DNA of 12,520 nucleotides from Stramenopiles sp. TOSAG23-2 (Eukaryota > Sar): NCBI GenBank assembly GCA_900128395.1, contig LT649847.1, positions 1 to 12,520 on the forward strand, in the 5' to 3' direction. The notes below the pieces were generated by a model that worked only from the letters and a program-made list of their open reading frames with translations, was not told the DNA's origin and did no database searches. Position numbers and translations under genes: made by a program. Below are positions 1 to 9,300 of this stretch, in pieces (position 1 is the stretch's first letter; the number at the start of each line of letters is the position of its first letter).

Positions 1-432
1 GAGGAGAGTATAATTGAAATAATTTTGTATTTATATTTGCTATTTTATAATATTATTGTGCTAGACTATTCTTCCCAATAATTTTAATATTTACGGTGTA
101 GCTACAGTAGTAGTATTCTAAGGCCGACTTATAAGCTATCAGCTAATCTAAATCAGCTATATTAAGCTATTAATAATGAAAGTTTTAAACTTAAACGTTT
201 CAATCAAAATAGCCTTATTATACAACCTTTATAAATATATAATTATATTTTAAAATAAAAATATAATATTTTTAAATTTAATACAATCAAATTATAAAAC
301 AAGTAGAGCACAAAATGTAATCAATCCCACTTAAAGTATTGTTACGTTATAATATCACTCAATAATTATCGCAAATATTATTCTTCCCTGGTGCGTGTTA
401 TTATAAATTCCGTGTAAATAAATAAATTAAAT
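1..432. other. AT-rich upstream region of the TOG-domain gene
   Basis: No coding frame is visible on either strand. The stretch is AT-rich with short A/T runs. It holds a small cluster of AGCTA words (134-138, 141-145, 155-159, 165-169), including ATCAGCTA twice at 138-145 and 152-159. An in-frame TAA at 415-417 lies 15 bases before the ATG at 433 and fixes that start. It presumably carries the promoter and 5' UTR of the downstream gene, but no recognised promoter motif can be assigned. Confidence 0.6.
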
Positions 433-3400
433 ATGTCAAGGCCTAGACCAAAACCCTTGAATGGGACTCCACGTTCAGACTACGGTATTAACGACGATGG
501 TAATAATAATTTCAATAGCAATAATAATAATAATAATGGTTTGCCATCACCATCTGCATCTGAACGTGCAGCGTCTGTATCTTATACGTCGGCATCCGAT
601 ATTATGCCACTGGGAAACCCAACAAGCGCTCTTTACAATCTGGATCAAAATTTGAAATCAAAAAAATGGAATATACAATTTGAAGCTTTAAATACAACTC
701 GTGCACTGGCTTTACACCATCAAGATATTTTATACCCGCGGTTGCATGCTGTTACAGCTGCTGTAGTAATAGCCGCTGATAGTTTGCGTTCCTCAGTCGC
801 TAAAAATGGGTTGATGACTTTAAATGACATGGCAATAGGCCTACAGTCAAGGTTATCGACGGAAGGAAGTGCCATTGGTTATGTTTTAATTAAACGGGCT
901 GCTGATACGTCAAATAAATTTGTTAGTGAAACAGCTTGTGGTGCTTTATCATCGCTTGTTACATATTGTCCAGGGTCGGAACTGTTGAAAGCTTTAGTAA
1001 CGTTAAGTTCATCTAAAAATGCTTCTCAACGTATAGAAACGGTAAAGTCTCTTTCTCAATATGTACAGACGCATGGTTTTGATATTATGGATAATCGTGA
1101 AAGGGGGCAAGTAGTTAAAGTTAGCGCTAAAATGTCAACTGATAGCAAACCACAAACAAGGCAAGTTGGTCGTGAATTAATATGGTATTGTAAAAATAAT
1201 AATTTATTGCAAGCAAATTTTTTGAAATCTTTGGCTCAATCCGAGCAGCAAGCAATACAAAAAGTCATAGTGAAAGGCCCAAATGCAATCGATGGTAGTA
1301 GTACAATAGGATCTCCATCATCTGTCCGAAGTGGACGATCAAGATCATCTCCCAATCGAAGATCCCGTTTAAAAAATCAAACATCTAGAAACTCTGCCAG
1401 ATCTAATAATAATAACAACAATATTGATAATAATGTATCAACACCTGTAATATATGATAGTTTTTCAAATAGTGATGATTTTAGCAATAATAATAGGAAC
1501 CCTAGAAAAAAACCGGTGAAGCCTGCTAGTAATAGAATTTCACGTGAAAATATTAGACGCAGAAATGAACAGGCTAGGAAACAACAAGAAGCAATGGCAA
1601 ACAAAGAGCAAGAAAATTTACAACGTCGAGAGCAACATAGACGTAAAACTGGTGAAATGGCGGAACGTGGACGGCAACGTGCATATGAGCGGTTACAGCT
1701 ACAGAAGCGACAGGAGGAAGAAGAACGATTACGTTTAGAGATGGAAAGTAGGCAAAAAGAAAAAATGGATGACGAAAAACGCCGCAGGCAACAACGCGCA
1801 AATGAGCAACATCGCCGAAGGACAAAAGAACGTTTAGCGGAGTATAGGCAAAAACAAAAATTAGAAGCTGATGCGGAAGATGAGAGACAGCGTCGTTTAG
1901 CAGAAGCTCAAAACAGAATTAAAGCTGAAAGGTTAAAACAAGCAAAAGTTAAAGCAGATAATGAAAGGCGGAAAATGCATCAATTGAAAAGAAATGCTCC
2001 ACGGACAGAAACAAAACTTGTGAGTAGGAAACGTGCCAGTGAAATACCATCATCTAATAATGCTGGTGATAATCACGGTAAAGTTCGTGATTACTATAGA
2101 AACAAAGCAAATAACAATAATAATAACAATGGGAATAACAATAACAACAACGGGCGCCGTATGCTTGATAAAAATAAGAACAATACGAACGTTCCACAGA
2201 ACAGAATGAAAAATGTACCCACCGGACAAGCCAGGCAAAAACGAGTTTCCAATCGACGCATGCTTCTTGAACAAAACCAGCAAGATTTTGATGAAGATTT
2301 AAATTTAGTTGGATTTCCAACCAGCCCAAAAGATTTATTAAATGATAAAGATCATGATTATTATTTACGCAATGATGACGCTTATGATAATAATCAAGGT
2401 TACGATGATGAAACAATTGATGATGTATATATTAACGATGCACTGGAACAAGTGAGAAAATCACAAGGTGAACGTCATAAAGCGAAATATGTTCGTCAAA
2501 ACATTGTAAGATCAAAAAACAATCGCTTTGATGCAACCACTAAAGCCGAAAAAAATTATGCTTGGAAAGACGATATGAATCAAATTGATTATGATGTGCA
2601 AGATTTTGAAGATGACTTAAATGATGCATTGGAATACCATCCAAATATACCAAAGCGCGGTGGCACCGCATTAAGGAATGAACTATCAGCATTAGGGTTA
2701 GATGGTATTGATAACATGGGGTCGAAAAGAAGAAAAAGTTCAACGAATAATAATAAAAAAAGCAACAGGCCACAACGTAAATTGTTACAATTAAATGAAG
2801 TTGGTTCTTATGAATATGGTGCCCATGGTCAATTGGTACCAGAAGGGACACTTGCATGGCAGCAGCAACAAGATCAAGGTGTAAATAATTTCGAATTTCA
2901 ACAAAGCAATGAGCCATTGTCCCCTCTTTCGCGATTTATTAGACAAAGTGATTCGCAAGAACTTGCTGCATATAAACATAGTGTTAGTCACACAAGCTTA
3001 AAAAGTGGTGTTTCTGTTTCACCGGCACCAATTGTTAGAAACAGAAATTCCAATTTTGGTGGAATGCAACGTGGTGGTGGGAAACCTAAGCATTGGAATA
3101 CCATGTCAAAAGATGAAAGAAGACTCATGGAAGAACTTGCTGGTCTCGACCAGAAGTTGGAAACAAATCGTCGGAAACAATTAAAAAGTACTAGAAGTGA
3201 ACCGGCTTATGTGGCACGTAGAGGACCGCGACAAGTACATCGTCAAAACTCTATTGCTACTGCCGGTATTGGCAGTACACGACGCAACAACCAACAACAG
3301 CAATATTACCAAGGACCGAGAATGCAGCAACAATATGTAGGTCACCAAATGATGTCACAAAGTCCAAGTGGTGCTTGGAAACAACGTCAAGTTGGTGGTT

Positions 3401-3651
3401 TCGGTGCTAAGATGATGATGAAACAAGCAGCAATGAATAATGCAACAAAGCAATACGGAAATGTTGGTGGTAATATGTATAATTACCAACCAAGTTATGG
3501 CAATGTACCGGGTCAAGGTTTTAATAATCCAGTCTATCATGATGGTATAGCATATTATTATCCAAATCAACATCAACAACAACAACAACAACAACAACAA
3601 AGAGGAGGTGGTAATTTAAGCCAACAATATAGTCAACAAATAGGTTATTGA
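433..3651 (+). CDS. TOG/HEAT-domain protein (TOGARAM/CLASP-like N-terminus) with charged coiled-coil and Asn/Gln-rich tail
   Basis: Uninterrupted 1072-codon gene ending in TGA; an in-frame TAA 15 bases upstream fixes the start. Residues about 75-280 read as helical HEAT repeats of a single TOG domain: a Trp-led first helix (KKWNIQFEALNTTRALALHH), then NDMAIGL and SLRSSVAKNGL, close in pattern to CLASP and TOGARAM/Crescerin TOG domains. Known members bind tubulin and control microtubule growth, TOGARAM in cilia; a microtubule role here is inference. Residues about 285-330 are Ser/Arg-rich. Residues about 370-520 are a very charged Arg/Glu/Gln helix, either a coiled coil or a single alpha helix. 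The rest is Asn-rich, acidic and Gln-rich, with a helical patch near 885-915 (MSKDERRLMEELAGLDQKLE) and nine CAA codons near the end. Only one TOG domain is visible, whereas TOGARAM and CLASP have several. The family call is fairly secure; orthology is not. Confidence 0.85.
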   Translation: MSRPRPKPLNGTPRSDYGINDDGNNNFNSNNNNNNGLPSPSASERAASVSYTSASDIMPLGNPTSALYNLDQNLKSKKWNIQFEALNTTRALALHHQDILYPRLHAVTAAVVIAADSLRSSVAKNGLMTLNDMAIGLQSRLSTEGSAIGYVLIKRAADTSNKFVSETACGALSSLVTYCPGSELLKALVTLSSSKNASQRIETVKSLSQYVQTHGFDIMDNRERGQVVKVSAKMSTDSKPQTRQVGRELIWYCKNNNLLQANFLKSLAQSEQQAIQKVIVKGPNAIDGSSTIGSPSSVRSGRSRSSPNRRSRLKNQTSRNSARSNNNNNNIDNNVSTPVIYDSFSNSDDFSNNNRNPRKKPVKPASNRISRENIRRRNEQARKQQEAMANKEQENLQRREQHRRKTGEMAERGRQRAYERLQLQKRQEEEERLRLEMESRQKEKMDDEKRRRQQRANEQHRRRTKERLAEYRQKQKLEADAEDERQRRLAEAQNRIKAERLKQAKVKADNERRKMHQLKRNAPRTETKLVSRKRASEIPSSNNAGDNHGKVRDYYRNKANNNNNNNGNNNNNNGRRMLDKNKNNTNVPQNRMKNVPTGQARQKRVSNRRMLLEQNQQDFDEDLNLVGFPTSPKDLLNDKDHDYYLRNDDAYDNNQGYDDETIDDVYINDALEQVRKSQGERHKAKYVRQNIVRSKNNRFDATTKAEKNYAWKDDMNQIDYDVQDFEDDLNDALEYHPNIPKRGGTALRNELSALGLDGIDNMGSKRRKSSTNNNKKSNRPQRKLLQLNEVGSYEYGAHGQLVPEGTLAWQQQQDQGVNNFEFQQSNEPLSPLSRFIRQSDSQELAAYKHSVSHTSLKSGVSVSPAPIVRNRNSNFGGMQRGGGKPKHWNTMSKDERRLMEELAGLDQKLETNRRKQLKSTRSEPAYVARRGPRQVHRQNSIATAGIGSTRRNNQQQQYYQGPRMQQQYVGHQMMSQSPSGAWKQRQVGGFGAKMMMKQAAMNNATKQYGNVGGNMYNYQPSYGNVPGQGFNNPVYHDGIAYYYPNQHQQQQQQQQQRGGGNLSQQYSQQIGY
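3574..3600 (+). repeat. Pure CAA microsatellite encoding a Gln run
   Basis: Nine uninterrupted CAA codons lie near the C-terminus of the TOG-domain protein. The run is pure, unlike the Asn runs of the same gene, which mix AAT and AAC. Purity suggests recent slippage and likely length variation between strains. Confidence 0.9.
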
Positions 3652-4106
3652 GGCGGCACTAATAATGCAAATGCTAATGACTGAACTAAATTGAAATAAT
3701 ACAACTATATAAATATGAAGTAGTTTTTTTATAAAGGTGTTCTATTCTAAAAAGATATAGGTATTTTAAAATGTAATTAAAGTATTCTATAATTTATACT
3801 TATTACGTCTATTTTCGAGCGTAAGATATAATTCTACTATAAAATAATGAATGAGGAGGATGTTGTTGTTCAGTTCTCATACAATTACAATATTAATATA
3901 ATAGCATTAAAATTCCGATACTGTAGTAGTATTTTATTATTCGAATCATCAACAACACGAGATGGTGCCATCAAATTACAAATATATTGAATACATAAAT
4001 ATATATGCTGTATTATACTGTATATATATATATATATGCACATATATATATTAATGTATTATATACCATAAAAAAGATAAGAGTACAAATTACCACATTA
4101 TCAATT
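3652..4106. other. Intergenic region between the TOG gene and the PP2C gene
   Basis: Same-strand gap of 455 bases containing the 3' UTR of the first gene and the upstream region of the phosphatase. The only structure seen is a (TA)n run at about 4021-4037, followed by more alternating TA to about 4056. An 11-base word GTAGTAGTATT at 3923-3933 also occurs upstream of the first gene at 107-117. No RNA gene or extra coding region was recognised. Confidence 0.5.
4021..4056. repeat. TA dinucleotide microsatellite upstream of PP2C
   Basis: Alternating TA of 17 bases, followed by a broken second TA block. When read in frame with the phosphatase it gives a spurious Tyr/Ile-rich N-terminal extension, so this repeat matters for choosing the start codon. 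Confidence 0.85.
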
Positions 4107-5054
4107 ATGGGATCCTTTCTTGAAAAACCACTAACAGACAAAGATACACACCGCGGAGAAGGGAATGGTTTACGATGGGCCAGTTCTGCTATGCAAGGGT
4201 GGAGGGTTAATATGGAAGATGCAGATATTGCCGTCAATAAAGTTAGTAAATTCGACCAGCTTAATTTCTTTGGTGTTTTAGATGGCCATGGTGGTGATTT
4301 AACATCGAAATATTGCGGCGAACATTTAGTGGAGACAATAGTTGAGCAAGAACCGTTTCAAAAGGTAACGAATGCATTAGAATCTAATCTATTGAAAGAA
4401 GCATTGAGCTTAGCGCATTTTAAAATGGATGAAAAATTAAAACGTCTACCTGCTATGAGTCAAGGTGATACAAGTGGTTCTACTGGTATTACTGGTTTTG
4501 TTACCCCTAAGGAAATAATAGTTGCAAATTGCGGAGATTCACGTTCTGTTCTATGTCGACAAGGTGGAACTGCTGAGGAAATGTCATGGGATCACAAACC
4601 TACAAATCCGCAGGAAACAAAACGCATTGAAGAATCTGGTGGCCATGTATCGATGAAACGTGTTAATGGAGACTTAGCTGTATCTCGTTCATTTGGCGAT
4701 TTTGTTTACAAACAAGCACATGATTTACCACCTCAAAAACAAGCTGTATCAGTCGAGCCAGATATTAAAATCACAGACCGACGTGCTGGAGATGAATTTT
4801 TAATTTTTGCATGTGATGGTATCTGGGATGTCATGAGCAATCAACAATGTTGTGATTACATTCGTGGTCAAATGGCTGATGGGGAACATGATATTGGTGC
4901 AATTTGTGAATCACTTATCATGCAATGTTTGGATTTAGGAAGTAAAGATAATATGAGCGTTGTGTTAGTTGTTTTTGCCGATGCAAAGTTTGGACCAAAG
5001 CGTGAAAAAAAAGCGGTTGTTGTTGATGAGAAAATGGATGATCAATATGATTGA
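4107..5054 (+). CDS. PP2C-type (PPM family) metal-dependent Ser/Thr protein phosphatase, PPM1A-like
   Basis: Complete 315-residue PP2C catalytic domain, which dephosphorylates phospho-Ser/Thr using Mn/Mg. The family motifs appear in order: GWRVNMEDAD (31-40), FGVLDGHGG (55-63), TSGSTGITGF (122-131), ANCGDSR (140-146), DHKP (162-165), RIEESGG (173-179), VNGDLAVSRSFGD (186-198), EPDI (217-220), FACDGIWDVMS (234-244) and SKDNMSVVL (279-287). The metal-binding set Glu37, Asp38, Asp59, Gly60, Asp237 and Asp281 is intact, so it should be active. The frame is open back to an ATG at 4005, but that extension is translated TA repeat. The ATG at 4107 gives MGSFLEKP, matching the MGAFLDKP start of animal PPM1A, which is N-myristoylated, so Gly2 modification is plausible. 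Small differences from common family sequence are GSTG for GSTA and NGDLAVSRSFGD for NG(S/N)LA(V/L)SR(A)(L/I)GD. A short charged C-terminal tail follows. No introns. Confidence 0.96.
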   Translation: MGSFLEKPLTDKDTHRGEGNGLRWASSAMQGWRVNMEDADIAVNKVSKFDQLNFFGVLDGHGGDLTSKYCGEHLVETIVEQEPFQKVTNALESNLLKEALSLAHFKMDEKLKRLPAMSQGDTSGSTGITGFVTPKEIIVANCGDSRSVLCRQGGTAEEMSWDHKPTNPQETKRIEESGGHVSMKRVNGDLAVSRSFGDFVYKQAHDLPPQKQAVSVEPDIKITDRRAGDEFLIFACDGIWDVMSNQQCCDYIRGQMADGEHDIGAICESLIMQCLDLGSKDNMSVVLVVFADAKFGPKREKKAVVVDEKMDDQYD

Positions 5055-6022
5055 ATGTTTTGGATTGTTTGATACCGTTAAGTTAAGAATTGTACAATAA
5101 TAATATAATAATAATAATAATAAAAACTGAACTGGAACGGTACCACTAACGATAAACCACATATAATTAACTCGATGATCATATCAATTTTTTATAATAT
5201 ATATCTAGATATATTATATATATGATGCATAAGTGATACGACGTCTCGTATACAAATTAATATACGCATGTATATATATATATTTGTTAATATTATCATA
5301 CGTAGGAGAGATTTAAAATTAAAAATGATACGATATCATGTGTGTCATATTTATGACTATACATCATATACGCGACGCGAGAGATAAAAAAAGTTTAAAT
5401 TTTCGTACATATTTATACTGTATTTGTATTTATTTAAACTATAAATAATAATAATAATAAGGAGAATATTAATTACATATTATTAATACTAATTTCTGCG
5501 TAATTTGTGCAAATGGTGATGGTCCATCATCGTAATTGGTGTGCGAAAGGCTGCTAAGCCAAAATGGAATGCTATTTTGATGCTAATCAAACAACACGCA
5601 ACACAGCAAAACAGCAACACAGCAACTACGTGGTAGAATACTAGGTACAGTCTTTTTATATTATCTTATTCTTTATTCTATACTTTAACTTTAACTTTTG
5701 TGGTTTGTGGCACTTGGTTACGTATAGCGTATATAGCACTTGGTATTTTATTATACTAGGAATATAAAAATTACTACTATACACTATACAAGTAAAATAA
5801 TGTACACTCATCATTGATATTACGGGCATGTAATACCAGGCATACGTAGGCAGTCCAGCATTGCGCTGTGGAATAAGTTACAAAATACAAAAAGTAACTG
5901 ATGATCTAAATTAATAATCTGAACAGCAATAGGTTTCGACTAGAAACTAGAAGTTTTATACACTAGTACATGCGTGAAGAAAAGTGCACTCCCTCTCTCT
6001 TCTTCTTCTTATTTTTTTTTAA
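5055..6022. other. Long intergenic region with microsatellites and a less AT-rich island
   Basis: The first part (5055-5488) is extremely AT-rich, with AAT runs at about 5096-5123 and 5444-5460 and a 16-base perfect palindrome at 5199-5214. The part from about 5490 to 5870 is clearly less AT-rich and holds short open frames on both strands, plus a 12-base direct repeat GCAACACAGCAA at 5598-5609 and 5614-5625. A pyrimidine-rich stretch (CT and CTT units, then T10) lies at about 5989-6020. No gene could be assigned with confidence. Confidence 0.5.
5199..5214. repeat. 16-base perfect palindrome in AT-rich DNA
   Basis: ATATATCTAGATATAT is exactly self-complementary, centred between 5206 and 5207. 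It lies about 145 bases after the phosphatase stop and could form a hairpin in the 3' UTR, but palindromes of this kind arise easily in TA-rich DNA. Confidence 0.6.
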
Positions 6023-6288
6023 TTGTTTCTTTTTTATTATTAATATAAGAAAATATTACCAGGTAAACTATTTAATAATATACAATACTTGTTGTGGTTT
6101 TGACATATATTGGAAGTGCAATAATTACTTGTTCCAACTTATAAAAAATTACTTTACTTGTTTCTTCTTTATTATTAATATAAGAAAATATTACCAGGTA
6201 AACTATTTAATAATTTACGATACTTGTTGTGGTTTTGACATATATTGGAAGTGCAATAATTACTTATTCCAACCTATAAAAAATCACT
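6023..6288. repeat. 135-bp tandem duplication upstream of the TPR gene
   Basis: Two head-to-tail copies with a 135-base period: copy 1 at 6023-6157 and copy 2 at 6158-6288. Over the 131 aligned positions I count six mismatches (about 95% identity), so the duplication looks recent. The second copy ends about 40 bases before the ATG at 6331, placing the array in the promoter or 5' UTR. The period is 45 codons, so an open frame runs through both copies on the + strand (5970-6290). Its product is Tyr/Phe/Asn-rich and repeats itself, and it looks like translated AT-rich DNA rather than a gene. Each copy contains CCAGGTAAAC, a donor-like sequence. Confidence 0.93.
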
Positions 6289-6330
6289 GACGCTATATAT
6301 ATACATTTAATAAATATAATAGAATAGAAA

Positions 6331-9300
6331 ATGGTATTTTTTGAAGATGTTTTTGAAAAAAGAAAGCCATTTCGGCCAAAGTCAGCAAAAAGACCATCTT
6401 CCAATAATACACTAAATATGCAACGGCGATTTAATACGGCCAACAACAACAACAGCAGCAACAACAACAGTAACACTAGTAGTAATAAGAACAACAACAT
6501 TAGTCCAAGTCCAACCATTTTCTCATCACAATGGATAAGTGATATAACGAAATTAGCTATGAAAGAGCAACTGAAAAGTGGCAATAAAGCTGCCATACGA
6601 ATTTTAACACGTGCATTAGGGCAACGCAGTTTTGACCAGGGAATAGTATTAAGAGGTTGGTTTTATTTAGAATATGGTAATTACGAAAGTGCTAAGGAAG
6701 ATTTTTTAAATATCATTCAAAAGACATTAAATGTTTCACCGGTGATAGATGGAGATATATTATCTAGGGCATATCGTGGTTACGGTTGCGTTAGCACATT
6801 TTTAAATAATTTCGAAGAAGCTAAATTTGCATTCTCTAAGTCGCTATTGTTAGACAAAGATAAATATCCAACCTTATTAGGAAACAGTATATTAAACTTA
6901 AAATATCGTAAAACTTTAAGTGTTGAAAGCAACGTTGATGATATGTTTGCTATTACACCAAATATACCACATGGCAGTTTTATACGTGGTTTAGCAAAAT
7001 ATCGTTGGGGTATAAAACATGATGCAATGAAAGATTTTGAGGAATGTATTTATATGTGTTTTCAAACATCTCCAATGCCTTGCCATTTATTAGCATTATC
7101 AATAAAATACCAAATAGAAGTTATGATTATAGAGGAAAGATACAAAGAAGCAAATGAAAAAGCGAAAATTTTATCCAATGTATTACAAAAAGAATGCAGA
7201 GGTAAAGGTATGGAAGATTTTGTTGTATTTGGTATAAGATTGAACTGTTGGAAATTGCCAACTGAAAAAAATTGCTTATTTTACGAACGGATGACACGAG
7301 CAATGCTTATTTTATCTTCATCGAATGATGAGGAGGACGAAGATGAGGATGATGTTAATAATAACAATAATAATAACAAATCAACCGAGAATGTGATAAA
7401 AATAAAAGCAGAACAGTCGCCTGGTGAATTTGATCGTTCTATTTTATATGCAATTAATTTATTAGAAAATGCGAAAAAGATTAATATGGAAAATGATTAC
7501 CGAGTATATCATTGGCAAGGATTTGCTAATATTTTGCTTGGTCAATGGACTCAAGGATTTTCAAATTTTCAAACAGCTATATTGAAATTAAGAGATGATA
7601 AAGATAGAGGAGGAAATACTGTTGCTGCTAATAAACTTTTAAACAAAATTTTATCATATGGTTTATATGTAACGCGAGCTGGATTGGCAACGGAAAAAGG
7701 AAGGTTAGAACATGCTATAAGATATTTATCTGTAGCAGAGAAAACACAAAAGCATATTTATCATATCAAATTGAAAAATGGAGATGCATGTTTAATTTCG
7801 CCACTTGCAGTGTGGCGTAGGGCATTAATAAAAATGTTTCTTGTGCAGACTAAATCAGAACGTAAAGAAAGGCAAGGTTTATTAAGACAGGCATATGAAG
7901 ATTTTCACATTGTATTGGATCGAATACATTCTCATCCGACTAATGTCCGTGTACGTGGATATTTAGCAAGTGCATATAGGCAGGCTGGTAAACCAAAACA
8001 CGCATTAGCAGAATTGGATTGTGCATTATATTTGATCGATGAATATTTCAATGTCATCTTCAATAGTTATTACAAAAATGCAAATGATAGGGGGGATAAC
8101 ATAAATAAGAATATCAATAACGAATATATGCAAACAATAGAAGAAATGCAACGACGTAAATTTTTGCCGTTAGTCAAAACTTTATGGCTAGAAAGAGCAG
8201 CGTGTTTCATTGCTTTGAACCATTTTGAAAGTGCAAATGAAGATTTAAATGCATATGATGAAAACAATTATGAGAATCGCAATGGTAGCAGTAATGACAA
8301 TACGTACACCAATTATAAAAAATCGTCTCCAGCACATGCTTTGCGAGTTCGTCTATACTTGGAAGTGAATCAACGATCTGAAGCTTTAAAGTTATCTACA
8401 AAACTCTTATGGAATTCCAATTTTGAAATGGAAGATCCAATATTTCGTTTATGGGTACATCATCAACATGTCATTTGCCTCGTAAGCAAAAATCTATATG
8501 GAAATGCGGAGCGACATTGCAATACCGTAATCGAAGAAATGGCTGCAAATAATACCGTTGGCATTGAACATATAATTGATTTACGGGCACGATTGCGAAT
8601 ACAAAATGGCAACGTGGAGAGTGCTTTAAGTGATTTTGTTGAAGCAAACCGTAGGCAACAGCGTTTCACCGCAGTAGCGAATGATATACTTGCTTTGAGG
8701 GCGCTATATCCCGTTGTAGGGAACAATGGGTGGTTAGATGAAACAGATTTATATACAAGATCTGCACAGAAATTATCAATTGCTATACGGACGATAAGTG
8801 TTAAGAATTTTTCAAATCGAAAAAAATTACATGATCATCGCACAAAACAAATGTTTGAACCGTTCTTTTTGCATATGTATCGTGGTGTCATGTTAACTTA
8901 CCTTCATGAATACAAAGATGCATTTATCGATTTCGAATATGCCTTAACCCATTTGGAACAAGAAGATGGGGATTCAAATGCATCACCAGCAAATTTTACC
9001 CATGGCAATAGTAATATGCACCAACACTATCGACATCAGTCACCCTCCTCCTCCTCCTCCTATGTTTCGTTTTATGGTGTAAAAGCGTATTTGATTGTAA
9101 AAACCTTTGTTGCATATAATGGAGGAGTCGCGTTAACACTCGATGATCAATTTCAACATGCTGCGTCGTGGTTTAATATTGCTATGAACTGTCAAAAGCA
9201 ACTATTATATCATAATGATGATTTAATGAAAACATATACTAAATCAGAACGTAAGTTGTATGAAAATCGCTATAAAATTATAAAATTATTTCATGCCATA

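Noticed and set aside
2054-2416. 120-codon minus-strand open frame inside the TOG gene
   Set aside because: It is the antisense of the Asn-rich coding sequence, and its His/Tyr/Val-rich composition is what the complement of AAT/AAC codons gives.
4005-4106. N-terminal extension of PP2C to an upstream ATG
   Set aside because: It encodes a TA-microsatellite peptide (Tyr/Ile), while the ATG at 4107 matches the conserved family start.
5656-5829. 57-codon minus-strand open frame beginning MPVISMM
   Set aside because: Aromatic and Lys-rich composition typical of AT-rich noncoding DNA. It has no recognisable domain, and a competing acceptor-like reading exists.
5896-5924. C/D-box snoRNA-like words (CTGATGAT then CTGA)
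   Set aside because: The boxes are only about 20 bases apart, the first base of the C box is wrong, and no terminal stem is visible.
5930-5960. tRNA-like GGTTTCGAC
   Set aside because: No acceptor stem, anticodon arm or D arm can be drawn around it; the T-loop match is imperfect.
5970-6290. 106-codon + strand open frame
   Set aside because: It is the translated 135-bp tandem duplication plus a poly-T tract. The product is a repeated Tyr/Phe/Asn-rich string with no family signal, and it lies directly before the next gene's start.
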